In this document: positions 26,608 through 35,507 of the stretch, piece after piece | How positions within the stretch are numbered: position 1 is the stretch's first letter | How the letters are laid out: each line of letters starts with the position of its first letter | Assembly: GCA_900299125.1 (NCBI GenBank) | Contig: OMIR01000044.1 | Span: forward strand, 1-64,000 | Length of the DNA stretch: 64,000 bases | DNA from: Nitrosopumilales archaeon | Lineage (GTDB): Archaea; Thermoproteota; Nitrososphaeria; Nitrososphaerales; Nitrosopumilaceae | Reading direction: 5' to 3' | The notes under the pieces: generated by a model | What the model was told of the DNA's origin: nothing | Seen by the model: only the letters and a program-made list of their open reading frames with translations | The model's database searches: none | Position numbers and translations under genes: made by a program

Positions 26608-27191
26608 TTTTTCACCTTGTTAATAAAATTCTGAAGGATTTTTTTTCCTTCAGTAGTAAGAATTGATTCTGGATGAAATTGTACGCCTTCAATTAGATAG
26701 TCTTTGTGAGAAACCCCCATAATCTCTCCATCATCTTCGGCAACCGCTGTTATTTTTAGAACATCTGGCAAGATTGTTTTTTCCCCGACTAGTGAGTGAT
26801 ATCTTGTTGCGCGAAAAGGATTTTGAACTCCCTCAAATAACGAATCAGAATAATGTTTAATCTGACTAGTTTTTCCATGTCTGGCACAACCCGCATTAAC
26901 AACTTTACCGCCAAATTCATGAATTATCCCTTGATGACCCAGACAAATTCCAAGAATTGGGGTCTTGGGTCCTAACTCACGTATTACATTTGAACAAATT
27001 CCGAAATATCTTTTGTCTTCAGGAGTTCCAGGTCCTGGAGATATTATTATTGCATCGTAATTTTTTTGACTGATCTCTTCTAATGTAATCTTGTCATTGC
27101 GTACGACATCTGATTCAACCCCAAGTTCACCTAACAATTGAGCAATATTGTAGGTAAAGGAATCATAATTGTCAATTATTAGAAATTTCAT
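26601..27191 (-). CDS. trpG: Anthranilate synthase glutamine amidotransferase component
   Basis: Class I glutaminase of 196 residues supplying ammonia to TrpE. The nucleophile lies in GICLGHQGI, the oxyanion strand in IISPGPGTPED, and the His-Glu pair in QFHPESILT. It may also serve aminodeoxychorismate synthase, as such subunits often do. Coupled to trpE by a four-base overlap. Confidence 0.95.
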   Translation of the reverse strand: MKFLIIDNYDSFTYNIAQLLGELGVESDVVRNDKITLEEISQKNYDAIIISPGPGTPEDKRYFGICSNVIRELGPKTPILGICLGHQGIIHEFGGKVVNAGCARHGKTSQIKHYSDSLFEGVQNPFRATRYHSLVGEKTILPDVLKITAVAEDDGEIMGVSHKDYLIEGVQFHPESILTTEGKKILQNFINKVKKC

Positions 27192-28537
27192 TTTGTTGAC
27201 TCCCTTAGCGCAGCAATCATGGCGCTTGCCTTGTGTTCAGTTTCTTTGAATTCTCCCTCGGGGGTAGAATCTATAACTATTCCAGCCCCTGATTGAATAA
27301 ACCCATTATTGCCATCAAAAAATATACTTCTAATTGCTATTGCAAAATCACAGCATCCATTATTGGAAAAATAACCAACCGCTCCAGCATACTGCTCTCT
27401 TATGTCTGGCTCTAATTCGTTAATTATCTCCATAGCTCTGACTTTTGGTGCTCCTGACACTGTTCCTGCGGGAAATACCGCCTCAAATGCTGAGAACATG
27501 TCATATTTATCGTCTAATGTCCCTACCACATGGGTTACAATGTGCTGAACATGTGAGAATCTTTTGATTTGCATTAGTTCAGGAACTTTAACAGAGCCGT
27601 ATTTACATACTCGGCCCACATCGTTTCGTCCAAGATCAACTAACATGGTGTGTTCAGCCACTTCTTTTTGATCTGATAAAAGTTCTTGCTCTAGTTTTTT
27701 GTTTTTTTCTTCGTCTTCAGTAATCTTACGTGTTCCTGCAATTGGAAATGTTTCGACCTCTTTTCCAGTAACTCTGACTAGCATTTCTGGACTGCATCCA
27801 ATGTAAGTTTTTTCGCCAAATTTCATGTGATAAAGATATGGTGAGGGATTTAGTGATCGTAATTCTTTATAGACTCTAAGAAAATCACCCGAAGCTGTAA
27901 AATTAAATTTTCGTGATAAAACTACTTGAAAGATATCTCCAGAGTTTAGATATTCTTTTGCCTTGTTTACTATGGTTCTAAATTTTGACTCATCCATATT
28001 TGATTTAATTTCTGAAATGTTTATGTTTCCAAATTTTCTATCTGTTTGTTTTATCTCATTAATTCTATTTTCATCATAATAAAAATACAGAGACTGTTTT
28101 GTCTTGTTATCATACAGAATTCCATCGTGATAGATTCCGAATTCCAATAATGGTTTAGAGTTGTCCTTGATTGGAATATTTTCGTATAATTTTATTGCGT
28201 CGTAATTGATTATTCCAACAGCGCCACCGAGATATCTGTGCGATTTATCATTAGTTGATACAATAAAATTTTTAAGAGCTGTAATCGGATCACTAGTTTG
28301 TATTGTCTTTGTAGTACCGTCTTTGTATGACGCTTCTATTCTATCAGAGTATCCACGTATGATTATTTTTGGATCAAATCCAATAATTGATGATTCTGCT
28401 AATTCTTTAGGACCCGTAAGTGATTCAAAGAGAAAAGTATGCAAATAATGCTGTTCTAACTTTGAATAAATTTCAAACTGGGTTCCAGGTAAGCCTAGGG
28501 GTATTACAGTACAAGTATGGTTACCAAAGATGGCCAC
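27188..28537 (-). CDS. trpE: Anthranilate synthase component I
   Basis: Makes anthranilate from chorismate with TrpG. In its 449 residues the feedback-site LLES-like FLFES is near residue 37, with the chorismate-binding core QVVLSRKF, PSPYLYHM, PIAGTRKI, LVDLGRNDVGR, GTVSGAPKVRAMEII and the final GAGIV. First gene of the trpEGDCBA operon. The start is GTG at 28537; a minus-strand TTAAATAT at 28563-28570 is correctly placed as its TATA box. Confidence 0.95.
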   Translation of the reverse strand: MAIFGNHTCTVIPLGLPGTQFEIYSKLEQHYLHTFLFESLTGPKELAESSIIGFDPKIIIRGYSDRIEASYKDGTTKTIQTSDPITALKNFIVSTNDKSHRYLGGAVGIINYDAIKLYENIPIKDNSKPLLEFGIYHDGILYDNKTKQSLYFYYDENRINEIKQTDRKFGNINISEIKSNMDESKFRTIVNKAKEYLNSGDIFQVVLSRKFNFTASGDFLRVYKELRSLNPSPYLYHMKFGEKTYIGCSPEMLVRVTGKEVETFPIAGTRKITEDEEKNKKLEQELLSDQKEVAEHTMLVDLGRNDVGRVCKYGSVKVPELMQIKRFSHVQHIVTHVVGTLDDKYDMFSAFEAVFPAGTVSGAPKVRAMEIINELEPDIREQYAGAVGYFSNNGCCDFAIAIRSIFFDGNNGFIQSGAGIVIDSTPEGEFKETEHKASAMIAALRESTK

Positions 28538-28562
28538 CCATAATTTTGCTGATTTTTCTGGG

Positions 28563-28570
28563 ATATTTAA
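28563..28570 (-). promoter_or_regulatory. TATA box of the trp operon
   Basis: Minus-strand TTAAATAT centred about 29 bases before the trpE GTG at 28537, consistent with a leaderless operon transcript. Confidence 0.5.
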
Positions 28571-28655
28571 TGAGTTGTTTTATCTGTGATTTTTCATAAT
28601 TTTTATAAAAAATTCCACTGATTTAGGCACGATCAGGCTCAAATATTGTAATTAT

Positions 28656-28682
28656 TACGGTATGGTACGGTACCTTTATATG
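28656..28682 (+). promoter_or_regulatory. TATA box and upstream direct repeat before the 28705 gene
   Basis: CTTTATATG at 28674-28682 is the TATA box, 23-31 bases before the ATG. Immediately upstream, TACGGTA occurs at 28656-28662 and again at 28666-28672, exactly ten bases apart, covering the BRE position. Confidence 0.5.
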
Positions 28683-28704
28683 CGATCTTGTTGTATTATA
28701 TCCC

Positions 28705-28905
28705 ATGAGTCAGTTACTTGAAAAACCAAAATCCCATGTGTTGTACTCCGAAATTTATTTTGGCAAGACAAAAACTCTATTGAAGAGCTCTGCACTTGAA
28801 GTCAGATGTGATTTATGCAACTCTGAACTTGGCGAAGGTATTGGAATTACTGCCAAAAAAATTGGTGAGCGAACTGTCTTTGTTTGCAGCCAACATGGTT
28901 TTTAG
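28705..28905 (+). CDS. Small Cys-containing conserved hypothetical protein
   Basis: A 66-residue protein, not recognised by name. The C-terminal half has CDLCNSEL (residues 35 and 38) and VFVCSQHGF (Cys60, His63), a plausible single zinc site on a beta scaffold. A strong TATA box precedes the ATG. It is the first of three closely packed small genes reading rightward. Confidence 0.65.
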   Translation: MSQLLEKPKSHVLYSEIYFGKTKTLLKSSALEVRCDLCNSELGEGIGITAKKIGERTVFVCSQHGF

Positions 28906-28943
28906 TTGTAAAACTGATAAGTAAGAACTGGAAATATCTACGT

Positions 28944-29294
28944 ATGACTGATTTTAGTTATGAACCATACAGGAAAATCCACGTTCATGATTTGATCAAG
29001 ATGAGTTTAGATGATTTAGTTAGTATGATTTCTACTCTGGATTCTGCAAATGCATATTGGACAGACGGTGTTCTCTTTGTTAATTTTTCTATTTCAGAGT
29101 CTGATGAGTTGGGTAAAAAAGAAATTGAGGGTGAGACATATCTAGATAGAATTATTTTTTGCAAGTATGAGAAACATACCAAAACTGCCAAATCTAGTAC
29201 AAACGTAGAAATCAACGTGATCAACGTTCAAACTAGTCATTTGTATAGTGAATTAGTATCATGGATTAAAAAACAACCTGTTTGGAATGAATGA
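28944..29294 (+). CDS. Conserved hypothetical protein
   Basis: A 116-residue protein starting at ATG 28944 (the frame is open to 28884 but that overlaps the previous gene). It combines an N-terminal helical part (YRKIHVHDLIKMSLDDLVSMI) with alternating strands and ends KKQPVWNE. Function not recognised. It overlaps the next small gene by four bases (ATGA), so the two are coupled. Confidence 0.6.
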   Translation: MTDFSYEPYRKIHVHDLIKMSLDDLVSMISTLDSANAYWTDGVLFVNFSISESDELGKKEIEGETYLDRIIFCKYEKHTKTAKSSTNVEINVINVQTSHLYSELVSWIKKQPVWNE

Positions 29295-29500
29295 TGATGA
29301 TTGAAACTACCGATTTTAGTAAAATTCATGAAAAAATAACAAACTCAGAGATTCCAGTTGGTGATTTGATATCATATTTTAGAGTTAAATGCAAGCATTG
29401 CGGGCATCATAGAATAATGCATGATTCAGTAGGAAAATGTGAGGGTGTAATGAATAAACCCTGTAACTCAGGATGTGATAATTTTTCTCCGGAAATCTGA
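29291..29500 (+). CDS. Small Cys/His-rich protein
   Basis: A 69-residue protein whose second half holds CKHCGHHRIMHDS, GKCEGV and a final CNSGCDNF, giving at least five Cys and three His, enough for one or two zinc sites. No named family is recognised. Coupled to the 28944 gene through an ATGA overlap. Confidence 0.65.
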   Translation: MMMIETTDFSKIHEKITNSEIPVGDLISYFRVKCKHCGHHRIMHDSVGKCEGVMNKPCNSGCDNFSPEI

Positions 29501-29536
29501 GAAATATTCTTAACTCGTCAAGTTTTTAGTAATGCC

Positions 29537-29821
29537 ATGTATGTGGCAATAATTGACATACCACTAAAAGAAGAGCGAGAAAATGAATTCAGCGCTTGGA
29601 TAAAGGAGACTAACAAAATTTTAAGTAAAAATTCGGGATTTATTGGAAGGCGACTTGGTAAATCAAGTGATGGTAAATACATCATAATAGCTGAATTTCA
29701 AGATGAGGCTACACATCATAGAATTCACCAGTCTCCTGAACATCATCAAATCTCATTACAATTAATGGACTATCTCAAACAAGGACCATCAAGAAAATTT
29801 TTCGATATAATCTCACAGTAA
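29537..29821 (+). CDS. Antibiotic biosynthesis monooxygenase (ABM) domain protein
   Basis: A single ferredoxin-like ABM domain of 94 residues: YVAIIDIPLKEERENEFSAW, NSGFIGRRLGKSSDGKYIIIAEF and a HHRIHQSPEHHQI helix. Members are small dimeric oxygenases, haem-degrading enzymes or simple binding proteins; which applies here cannot be told. His-rich region is notable. ATG at 29537. Confidence 0.72.
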   Translation: MYVAIIDIPLKEERENEFSAWIKETNKILSKNSGFIGRRLGKSSDGKYIIIAEFQDEATHHRIHQSPEHHQISLQLMDYLKQGPSRKFFDIISQ

Positions 29822-29859
29822 ATTTTTAGTATATTTTTTACCAGTTGGAAATTAAGAAT

Positions 29860-31533
29860 TTACCAAATTGGACTAGTAACTGCACCTTGAGCAGCAGAAC
29901 CCACAAGTGAAGCATATTTTGCTAAAGCACCGGATTCATAATTTGGTTTTCTTGGTTGCCATGTATTTCTCCTATTCTCCATTTCATCATGCGATATGTT
30001 TAGATCAATTTGGTTTGTTTCAGTATCAATTATGATTTGATCCCCATCTTGAACCAATGCTATGTTTCCACCAACATAAGCCTCTGGGGCAACATGACCT
30101 ATCATGAATCCTCTTGTGGCACCAGAAAACCTACCATCTGTAACCATCGCAACTTTTTCACCTAATCCTTGACCTACAAGTGCTGCAGTAACAGCTAGCA
30201 TTTCTCTCATACCTGGTCCACCCTTTGGACCTTCATATCGAATAACTACTACGTCCCCTTCTTTGATTTTACCTTGTGATACTGCATCAAAGGCCAACTC
30301 TTCTCTATCAAAACATTTTGCTTTTCCAGTAAATTTAGTGATTTTTACTCCAGACATTTTTACCACTGCTCCATCTGGAGCCAAGGAGCCTCTAAGAATT
30401 ACAGCAGTTCCAGTTTTGTATAATGGATTAGAAATTGGCTTTACTATATCATCATTTGATGGAGGTAAAATAATTCCATCCAGATTCTGTTTCATTGTTT
30501 TTCCAGTTATGGTCAAGACATTCTCGTGCAATAATTTTTTGTCCAATAATTTCTTGAGCATTAACGGTACGCCACCCACTTTGTCTAGATCATTCATTAC
30601 ATACATTCCACCGGGCTTGAGGTCTGCTACATGAGGAACTTTTCTTCTAATTCGCTCAAAATCATCATATGTAAGCTTCACTTTGGCCTCATGAGATATT
30701 GCAAGTAAATGAAGAATAGCATTGGTAGAACCCCCAATAGCATTAAGCATTGTAATTGCGTTCTCAAAAGCTTCAAAAGTCAAAATATCCCTAGGTTTGA
30801 TGTTATTTTTTAGAGCCTGAACGCATGCCACACCTGTATCGTAAACAATTTTTTCTCTTCTATCATCTTCTGCCGGTGGTGATGCGCTTCCAGGAAGTGC
30901 AATTCCAAGTGCTTCAGAAATTGATGCCATTGTATTTGCAGTAAACATACCACCACAAGAGCCTGCAGTAGGGCAAGCATAATTTTCAATATTCTTTAGA
31001 GCCTCAAGAGTCAACTGCCCTGCATCATATGCTCCAACTGCCTCATAAACATCTTGAACGGTAAGCTGCTTACCGTTTAACATTCCAGGCATTATAGTTC
31101 CGCCATAAACAAAGATTGACGGTAGATTTAATCTGGCCATTGCCATCATTGTTCCTGGAAGACTCTTATCACAACCTGCAATTCCAACTAGCCCATCATA
31201 TTGATGTGCACGTACCATCAGCTCAATAGAATCCGCAATAACCTCTCTAGAAATCAAAGAAGATTTCATGCCTTCATGGCCCATTGCAATTCCATCCGAT
31301 ACTGCAATAGTAGAAAATTCTCTGGGAGTAAATCCTGCATCAGATACTCCTTGCTTTGCTTTAATTGCTAATCTTGGAAGGTGAATATTGCATGGTGTTG
31401 CCTCATTACCTGTATGGCATACTCCGATGAATGGCTTATCTAAATCACTATCAGTTAGACCCATGGCCTTGTACATTGCTCTGTGAGGAGCACGGGCCGT
31501 TCCAGAAACTACATTTCTACTTGAAATCTCCAT
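29860..31533 (-). CDS. ilvD: Dihydroxy-acid dehydratase
   Basis: Fe-S dehydratase of branched-chain amino-acid synthesis. The 557-residue enzyme has the cluster cysteines in GVCHTGNEATPCN, GCDKSLPG and CPTAGSCGGMFTANTM, and late motifs MVTDGRFSGATRG and GHVAPEA. The rest of the ilv pathway is not in the window. Start is ATG 31533. Confidence 0.96.
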   Translation of the reverse strand: MEISSRNVVSGTARAPHRAMYKAMGLTDSDLDKPFIGVCHTGNEATPCNIHLPRLAIKAKQGVSDAGFTPREFSTIAVSDGIAMGHEGMKSSLISREVIADSIELMVRAHQYDGLVGIAGCDKSLPGTMMAMARLNLPSIFVYGGTIMPGMLNGKQLTVQDVYEAVGAYDAGQLTLEALKNIENYACPTAGSCGGMFTANTMASISEALGIALPGSASPPAEDDRREKIVYDTGVACVQALKNNIKPRDILTFEAFENAITMLNAIGGSTNAILHLLAISHEAKVKLTYDDFERIRRKVPHVADLKPGGMYVMNDLDKVGGVPLMLKKLLDKKLLHENVLTITGKTMKQNLDGIILPPSNDDIVKPISNPLYKTGTAVILRGSLAPDGAVVKMSGVKITKFTGKAKCFDREELAFDAVSQGKIKEGDVVVIRYEGPKGGPGMREMLAVTAALVGQGLGEKVAMVTDGRFSGATRGFMIGHVAPEAYVGGNIALVQDGDQIIIDTETNQIDLNISHDEMENRRNTWQPRKPNYESGALAKYASLVGSAAQGAVTSPIW

Positions 31534-31583
31534 TATGCAATCAACTCAGCTAATGCCATATTAGAATTTGGGTAATTCTCAGA

Positions 31584-32201
31584 CTATTTCTTCTCTATGA
31601 ATAAACCGTCAAGTTCCTTTAGATAGTTGTCCACCTGAGTCTGATTTTCATTTCCGTATAAGACAAGTACTCTGTCATCATCCTTTATGACATAGTTGAT
31701 CAAAGATGGAACCTTTTCGTGATTTACATAGAATTTTAGAGAATAATCTTCATTACTGCAGAATGTATGTTCTGGTTTCTTATCTGGGAAAATAAAGCAA
31801 TTATCATCAAAACCTACTTTCATAGATTTGAATAGAAATCCTAAAGGCACGTTTGTGGCATGTCTATGAATAGTATCTCCATTTTGACTTTCAAAGTGAA
31901 TGTATGGGCTTTTTACCTGATATTCGGGTAAAGAAAAGTCAAATTTGTCACCAAATAGTCTAACAAGAACAGCAGCATGCTCATGATCATCACCTAGCTT
32001 TCCAGCTCCTGGTGGACCAGACATTTGAGTTCCTGTCACAGTCAGTTTTTCATAATAATGATAAGAGGCAAATCCGATTATTGCAATGATTACTGCGAAA
32101 ACACCTGCAGCTATGAGTCTGTTTTTTTGTTTTTGAGATTTTTGCTTTGAGGCATAGTTTTCTCGTTCTTTTTCACGTCGGGAATCTCTGTTTTCGCCCA
32201 T
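31584..32201 (-). CDS. Membrane-anchored extracellular protein with His motifs
   Basis: A 205-residue protein with a charged cytoplasmic N-terminus (1-28), one span (about 29-46, IAAGVFAVIIAIIGFASY) and an extracellular domain. The domain carries DDHEHAAVLVRLFG, YIHFE and TIHRHATNVPLGFLF, a set of His residues that could bind copper, plus one Cys pair that could form a disulfide. I do not recognise a named family. It follows ilvD's start region by 50 bases with no clear link. Confidence 0.65.
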   Translation of the reverse strand: MGENRDSRREKERENYASKQKSQKQKNRLIAAGVFAVIIAIIGFASYHYYEKLTVTGTQMSGPPGAGKLGDDHEHAAVLVRLFGDKFDFSLPEYQVKSPYIHFESQNGDTIHRHATNVPLGFLFKSMKVGFDDNCFIFPDKKPEHTFCSNEDYSLKFYVNHEKVPSLINYVIKDDDRVLVLYGNENQTQVDNYLKELDGLFIEKK

Positions 32202-32282
32202 GTTAATCGTATTCCTAAAAGAGTACTAATTTAATCAATCGCATCAGAAGCATAATAAAATACAGATCTAAGAAATGAATCA

Positions 32283-32687
32283 TTGGATTGTATCTTTTGT
32301 CAAATCATTTCAAAAAATCGAGAGGGACACTTTGTCTATGAAGATGCCAATCATGTGGCCTTTTTAGATAAATATCCAATAGATAAGGGACATGTTCTAG
32401 TGGTGCCAAAAAACCATCATGAAAAGATCACTGATATGTCAGAAGACAGTGTTGGAAAATTATTTAGTATAATCCCAAGAATTGCCAAAGCCATCATGAA
32501 CTCAACTGGGGCTGTTGCATTTTCTCTGGCACAAAACAACGGAAGAGAGGCAAAACAAATCATTCCACACGTTCATGTCCACATAATTCCTAGATATGCT
32601 GAAATTGGTGCAGTATGGACCAAAAGAACTATTCCTAGTTCTCAAGAATTGGATGAATTATCAACTCTGATTAAAAAGCATATTTAG
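32283..32687 (+). CDS. HIT-family nucleotide hydrolase/transferase
   Basis: A 134-residue histidine-triad protein. The catalytic triad HVHVHI lies near residue 96, after NNGREAKQIIPH, and the N-terminal CIFCQII (zinc pair) and KGHVLVVPKNH are typical of the HINT branch. HINT proteins hydrolyse AMP-lysine and related phosphoramidates. Start is TTG at 32283. Confidence 0.9.
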   Translation: MDCIFCQIISKNREGHFVYEDANHVAFLDKYPIDKGHVLVVPKNHHEKITDMSEDSVGKLFSIIPRIAKAIMNSTGAVAFSLAQNNGREAKQIIPHVHVHIIPRYAEIGAVWTKRTIPSSQELDELSTLIKKHI

Positions 32688-32776
32688 AATTTTTTAGAAT
32701 AATGAAATTATTTGAATATTTTTTGATGAATTACTGTTAACCAACACTGAAATGTAATACTAACAAGTTTGTAAAA

Positions 32777-34051
32777 TTAGAGGTTTGGATTGTATCTGAG
32801 AATTGCGGCAGATTTTCCAAGACTAGATAACATTGCACCATATTCAGACAAGCCTGAAATTACTTCTATTTTTGTACCGACTGGAATAGCGATAGTGGAC
32901 AGATAATCAACTATGTCTTGTGATATTCCTACTCGATCCATAGATTTGCATGAATCACAAGGCTTGCTTAACAATTCAGTTTTTTTAGAAATTAGTTTTG
33001 GTTGTTCAATTATCTCTTCAACTATGTTCTTGCATCGATTGCATGTTATTTCCAGTCTATACAGGTTGGTATCGTCAGTAATTAGCAAGATATCGACTAC
33101 ATTGTTTTTTAATAGATTTAGAATATCTTTGAGACCATACACACCTAGACCTGTCCTGTTATTGATTTCGCGAAATAGCCTCTCTACTAATTTTTTTTCT
33201 TCTGCTAATCTAAAATCAGAAAGAACATCCTGTGCTTTCATAAAAGCTTCACGTATTCCTTCAGAGCCAGAATATGATGTATCTAGTGTTGAAATTACCA
33301 TGTTTTGCAGTCTATATTCGAGATAGTTTTCTTTGAGAAAGTCTTCTTTTGTAGGACCTGGACCTGATACAATTAGTCCTTTGATTGGATAGATATCAAT
33401 GAAAAATTCTTTGGTTGTTTCTGCAACTCTATTGTAATAGTATGATAATTCCATCTCTCTGAGCCTTTCAAATCTTCTAGCAGATTGCCCGCCCTGCCTG
33501 TGTTTTCCTGCAACGCCAGAACTAGTTTCTCTGAGTACTTCGATTTTGTCCCCATGCAAAAGTCCCCATCCTGCATCCTTGGTATCAATTGCTAAAAATC
33601 CAATTAGATTATCGTCTTTTAGCATGTCTTTGAGAATATCTACATGAAAATGATCATCGCAGCGATACAATGAAGTGGTAAGATCCTTTGGCGGTTCTAG
33701 CTCCCAGACTTTGATTACCTCACTTCCAATGGGACCTCCGCCTTCTGGTGGAACCGCACCACAAAAAACAACTAAACCACGTTCTGGTGTTTCCTTGTAT
33801 AGCTTTAGTCTTTGCTGCACACGTCCAAGTGCATCCACTACGTGGGTTCTCGTCATTGCGGATTTGATATTATCTGCAGTTCCTTGTTCTTCGCGTAATT
33901 GATTAATGACTAGGTGCAACTGCTTTGCCTTTGGAATGTAAACAGTGATCAATTCAGTACCCCTACCAGAAATTCTAGATAGTTCATCCAAAGTTTTTTT
34001 AATCTTGTAAATTTTTACCGAGTCTTGCTTTTCTATAGTGATTTTTCCCAA
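32777..34051 (-). CDS. prf1: Peptide chain release factor aRF1
   Basis: Recognises all three stop codons and triggers peptide release. In the 424-residue protein, codon-recognition NIKS is at 61-64, the catalytic GGQ at 187-189 (RQGGQSARRF), and domain 3 follows with two Cys pairs CNRC and CDSC near residues 333 and 356, a zinc site kept in some archaeal aRF1. Start is TTG 34051. Confidence 0.96.
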   Translation of the reverse strand: MGKITIEKQDSVKIYKIKKTLDELSRISGRGTELITVYIPKAKQLHLVINQLREEQGTADNIKSAMTRTHVVDALGRVQQRLKLYKETPERGLVVFCGAVPPEGGGPIGSEVIKVWELEPPKDLTTSLYRCDDHFHVDILKDMLKDDNLIGFLAIDTKDAGWGLLHGDKIEVLRETSSGVAGKHRQGGQSARRFERLREMELSYYYNRVAETTKEFFIDIYPIKGLIVSGPGPTKEDFLKENYLEYRLQNMVISTLDTSYSGSEGIREAFMKAQDVLSDFRLAEEKKLVERLFREINNRTGLGVYGLKDILNLLKNNVVDILLITDDTNLYRLEITCNRCKNIVEEIIEQPKLISKKTELLSKPCDSCKSMDRVGISQDIVDYLSTIAIPVGTKIEVISGLSEYGAMLSSLGKSAAILRYNPNL

Positions 34052-34133
34052 CAGGATTCAAGCTTTTTGGATGCCATATTAAGATTCCAACAATTCATGT
34101 GAATCTGAAATTGATGAATATTCTAACGACTAA

Positions 34134-34778
34134 CTACTCGTCTAGAACCTTGCGAAATACATCTAGTGGTTGATTTCCTGTGATTTTCGTAATTTTATCA
34201 CCAGAAATGATCAAAAATGATGGTGTTGCATCAATTTTAATTCCTTGTCCAAATTCATAAGTATTGAGAACCTTTTTTTCGTATTTTTTCGAATCAAGAC
34301 ATCTTTCTAATGCATCAACATCCAGACCTGCAGTCTGACCAAAATTACTCAGGGATGCTCGATTTATCCAGCCAGTCCTCTCCCCATTCCAGTTTTTGTA
34401 AATCTCATCATGCATTGCCCAAAATTTACCCTGATCATTAGCACAGTGGGAAGCTTCTGCTGCAAGAACAGAGTCAGGCCCATTTAATGGAAAATCTAGA
34501 AAAATCAAACTTGCTTTACCACTATCAATGTATTCTTTTTTGATTACATCAAGACTATTTTTGTGAAATTTGTAGCAAAATGTACACTGATAGTCACCAA
34601 ACTCTACTATGGTAATCGGGGCAGAAGAAGTTCCAATGTGAGGGGAACCACGCTCGATAAGATCTCCTAAAGTAAAATCAGTATTTTTTTGAGGTAGTAA
34701 ATTTCCAAAAACAGCAATTACAAAAACCACTGCAATAACTGCTATTGCAGAAGGAATTACAAAAGCTAGTTTTGACAT
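34134..34778 (-). CDS. DsbA-like thiol:disulfide oxidoreductase, membrane anchored
   Basis: A 214-residue extracellular thioredoxin-fold protein. An N-terminal anchor spans residues 3-27; the active site is CTFC (Cys65, Cys68) in EFGDYQCTFCYKFH, followed by the helical insert with GKFWAMHDEIY and the cis-Pro in IDATPSFLI. It should form or shuffle disulfides outside the membrane. ATG 34778 is chosen; the frame is open further but that overlaps the regulator gene. It lies downstream of the DUF4443 regulator on the same strand, 35 bases away. Confidence 0.87.
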   Translation of the reverse strand: MSKLAFVIPSAIAVIAVVFVIAVFGNLLPQKNTDFTLGDLIERGSPHIGTSSAPITIVEFGDYQCTFCYKFHKNSLDVIKKEYIDSGKASLIFLDFPLNGPDSVLAAEASHCANDQGKFWAMHDEIYKNWNGERTGWINRASLSNFGQTAGLDVDALERCLDSKKYEKKVLNTYEFGQGIKIDATPSFLIISGDKITKITGNQPLDVFRKVLDE

Positions 34779-34813
34779 ATTCTTGACTATTTCAAGACGC
34801 AAAAATAGTTTTG

Positions 34814-35452
34814 CTATGCAATAGTTGCAAGTGTCCACAGTGCGGAATTTTTTGCAGCAATTTCTGCCACAAATGGATCGTCTGCAGAAGCAATTATTAT
34901 CAAATCCCCGTTTCTAGGATTGAGATTTTTTAGCAGTAATTTTCTTGTTTTTGTATCGTCTGATAAGCAATCAATACTTTCTTTTGGAAAAACAAACTGA
35001 TTTTCTTTGTATTGTAGTGTGGTAGCCCCACTAGCACCGTAAAGGATGGCATAATCTCGCTGTTCCATTCCTGTTTTTGAGGCAAAAGAATACGTTCGAA
35101 GAATCACCCCGTAATTGAATTTGCTACGTGCAATGTTGCATTTTGGTATAATGCACTCGGAATCAATCACGTCGTGTAATGATTTAGCGAAATTTTTTCC
35201 CTTGATCGTAAGAAATGTTCCGGATTTGGTTGAATCTGCAAACCCTGTTTCTTTTAGATGGGCGATCATTGTCTTGACTGCCCCTTCACCAATGTGAAGT
35301 TGCTCACATAATGTGTTTCTGGAAACATAGGATTCGGTATACAATAATTGAAATGCTTTGAAAACATGAGGAGTTGAAAATGTCAGAACTTTGGAGGAAC
35401 CTTTTCTGGATACAATGTTTTGTAATGTTTGTACTCTTGACCGCATACTCAT
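34814..35452 (-). CDS. DUF4443-type HTH regulator, divergent from cbtBA
   Basis: A 212-residue protein with an N-terminal winged helix (about 25-90: RNTLCEQLHIGEGAVKTMIAHLKETGFADST) and a C-terminal domain of the DUF4443 type. The C-terminal part includes CIIPKCNIARS, two Cys that might bind a metal. It diverges from the cobalt-transporter-like genes across 55 bases that hold a perfect palindrome lying between its TATA box and its own start codon, so autoregulation and control of cbtBA are likely. Ligand not known; cobalt or a cobalamin form is my inference. Confidence 0.78.
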   Translation of the reverse strand: MSMRSRVQTLQNIVSRKGSSKVLTFSTPHVFKAFQLLYTESYVSRNTLCEQLHIGEGAVKTMIAHLKETGFADSTKSGTFLTIKGKNFAKSLHDVIDSECIIPKCNIARSKFNYGVILRTYSFASKTGMEQRDYAILYGASGATTLQYKENQFVFPKESIDCLSDDTKTRKLLLKNLNPRNGDLIIIASADDPFVAEIAAKNSALWTLATIA

Positions 35453-35457
35453 TAAAT

Positions 35458-35476
35458 ATTGGATGGTTCATCCAAT
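35458..35476. promoter_or_regulatory. Operator-like perfect inverted repeat
   Basis: ATTGGATG and CATCCAAT form an eight-base perfect inverted repeat with a three-base spacer, placed between the divergent DUF4443 regulator (ATG 35452) and cbtB (ATG 35508). A dimeric regulator bound here would sit at the regulator's transcription start and just beside the shared TATA element. Confidence 0.6.
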
Positions 35477-35479
35477 GAC

Positions 35480-35486
35480 TTAAATA
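35480..35486. promoter_or_regulatory. TATA element shared by regulator and cbtB
   Basis: TTAAATA at 35480-35486 lies 22-28 bases before the cbtB ATG. Read on the minus strand, TATTTAA is 28-34 bases before the regulator ATG. No other good box is present in the 55-base gap. Confidence 0.55.
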
Positions 35487-35507
35487 CATTGATTCGAGGA
35501 TTTCTGC

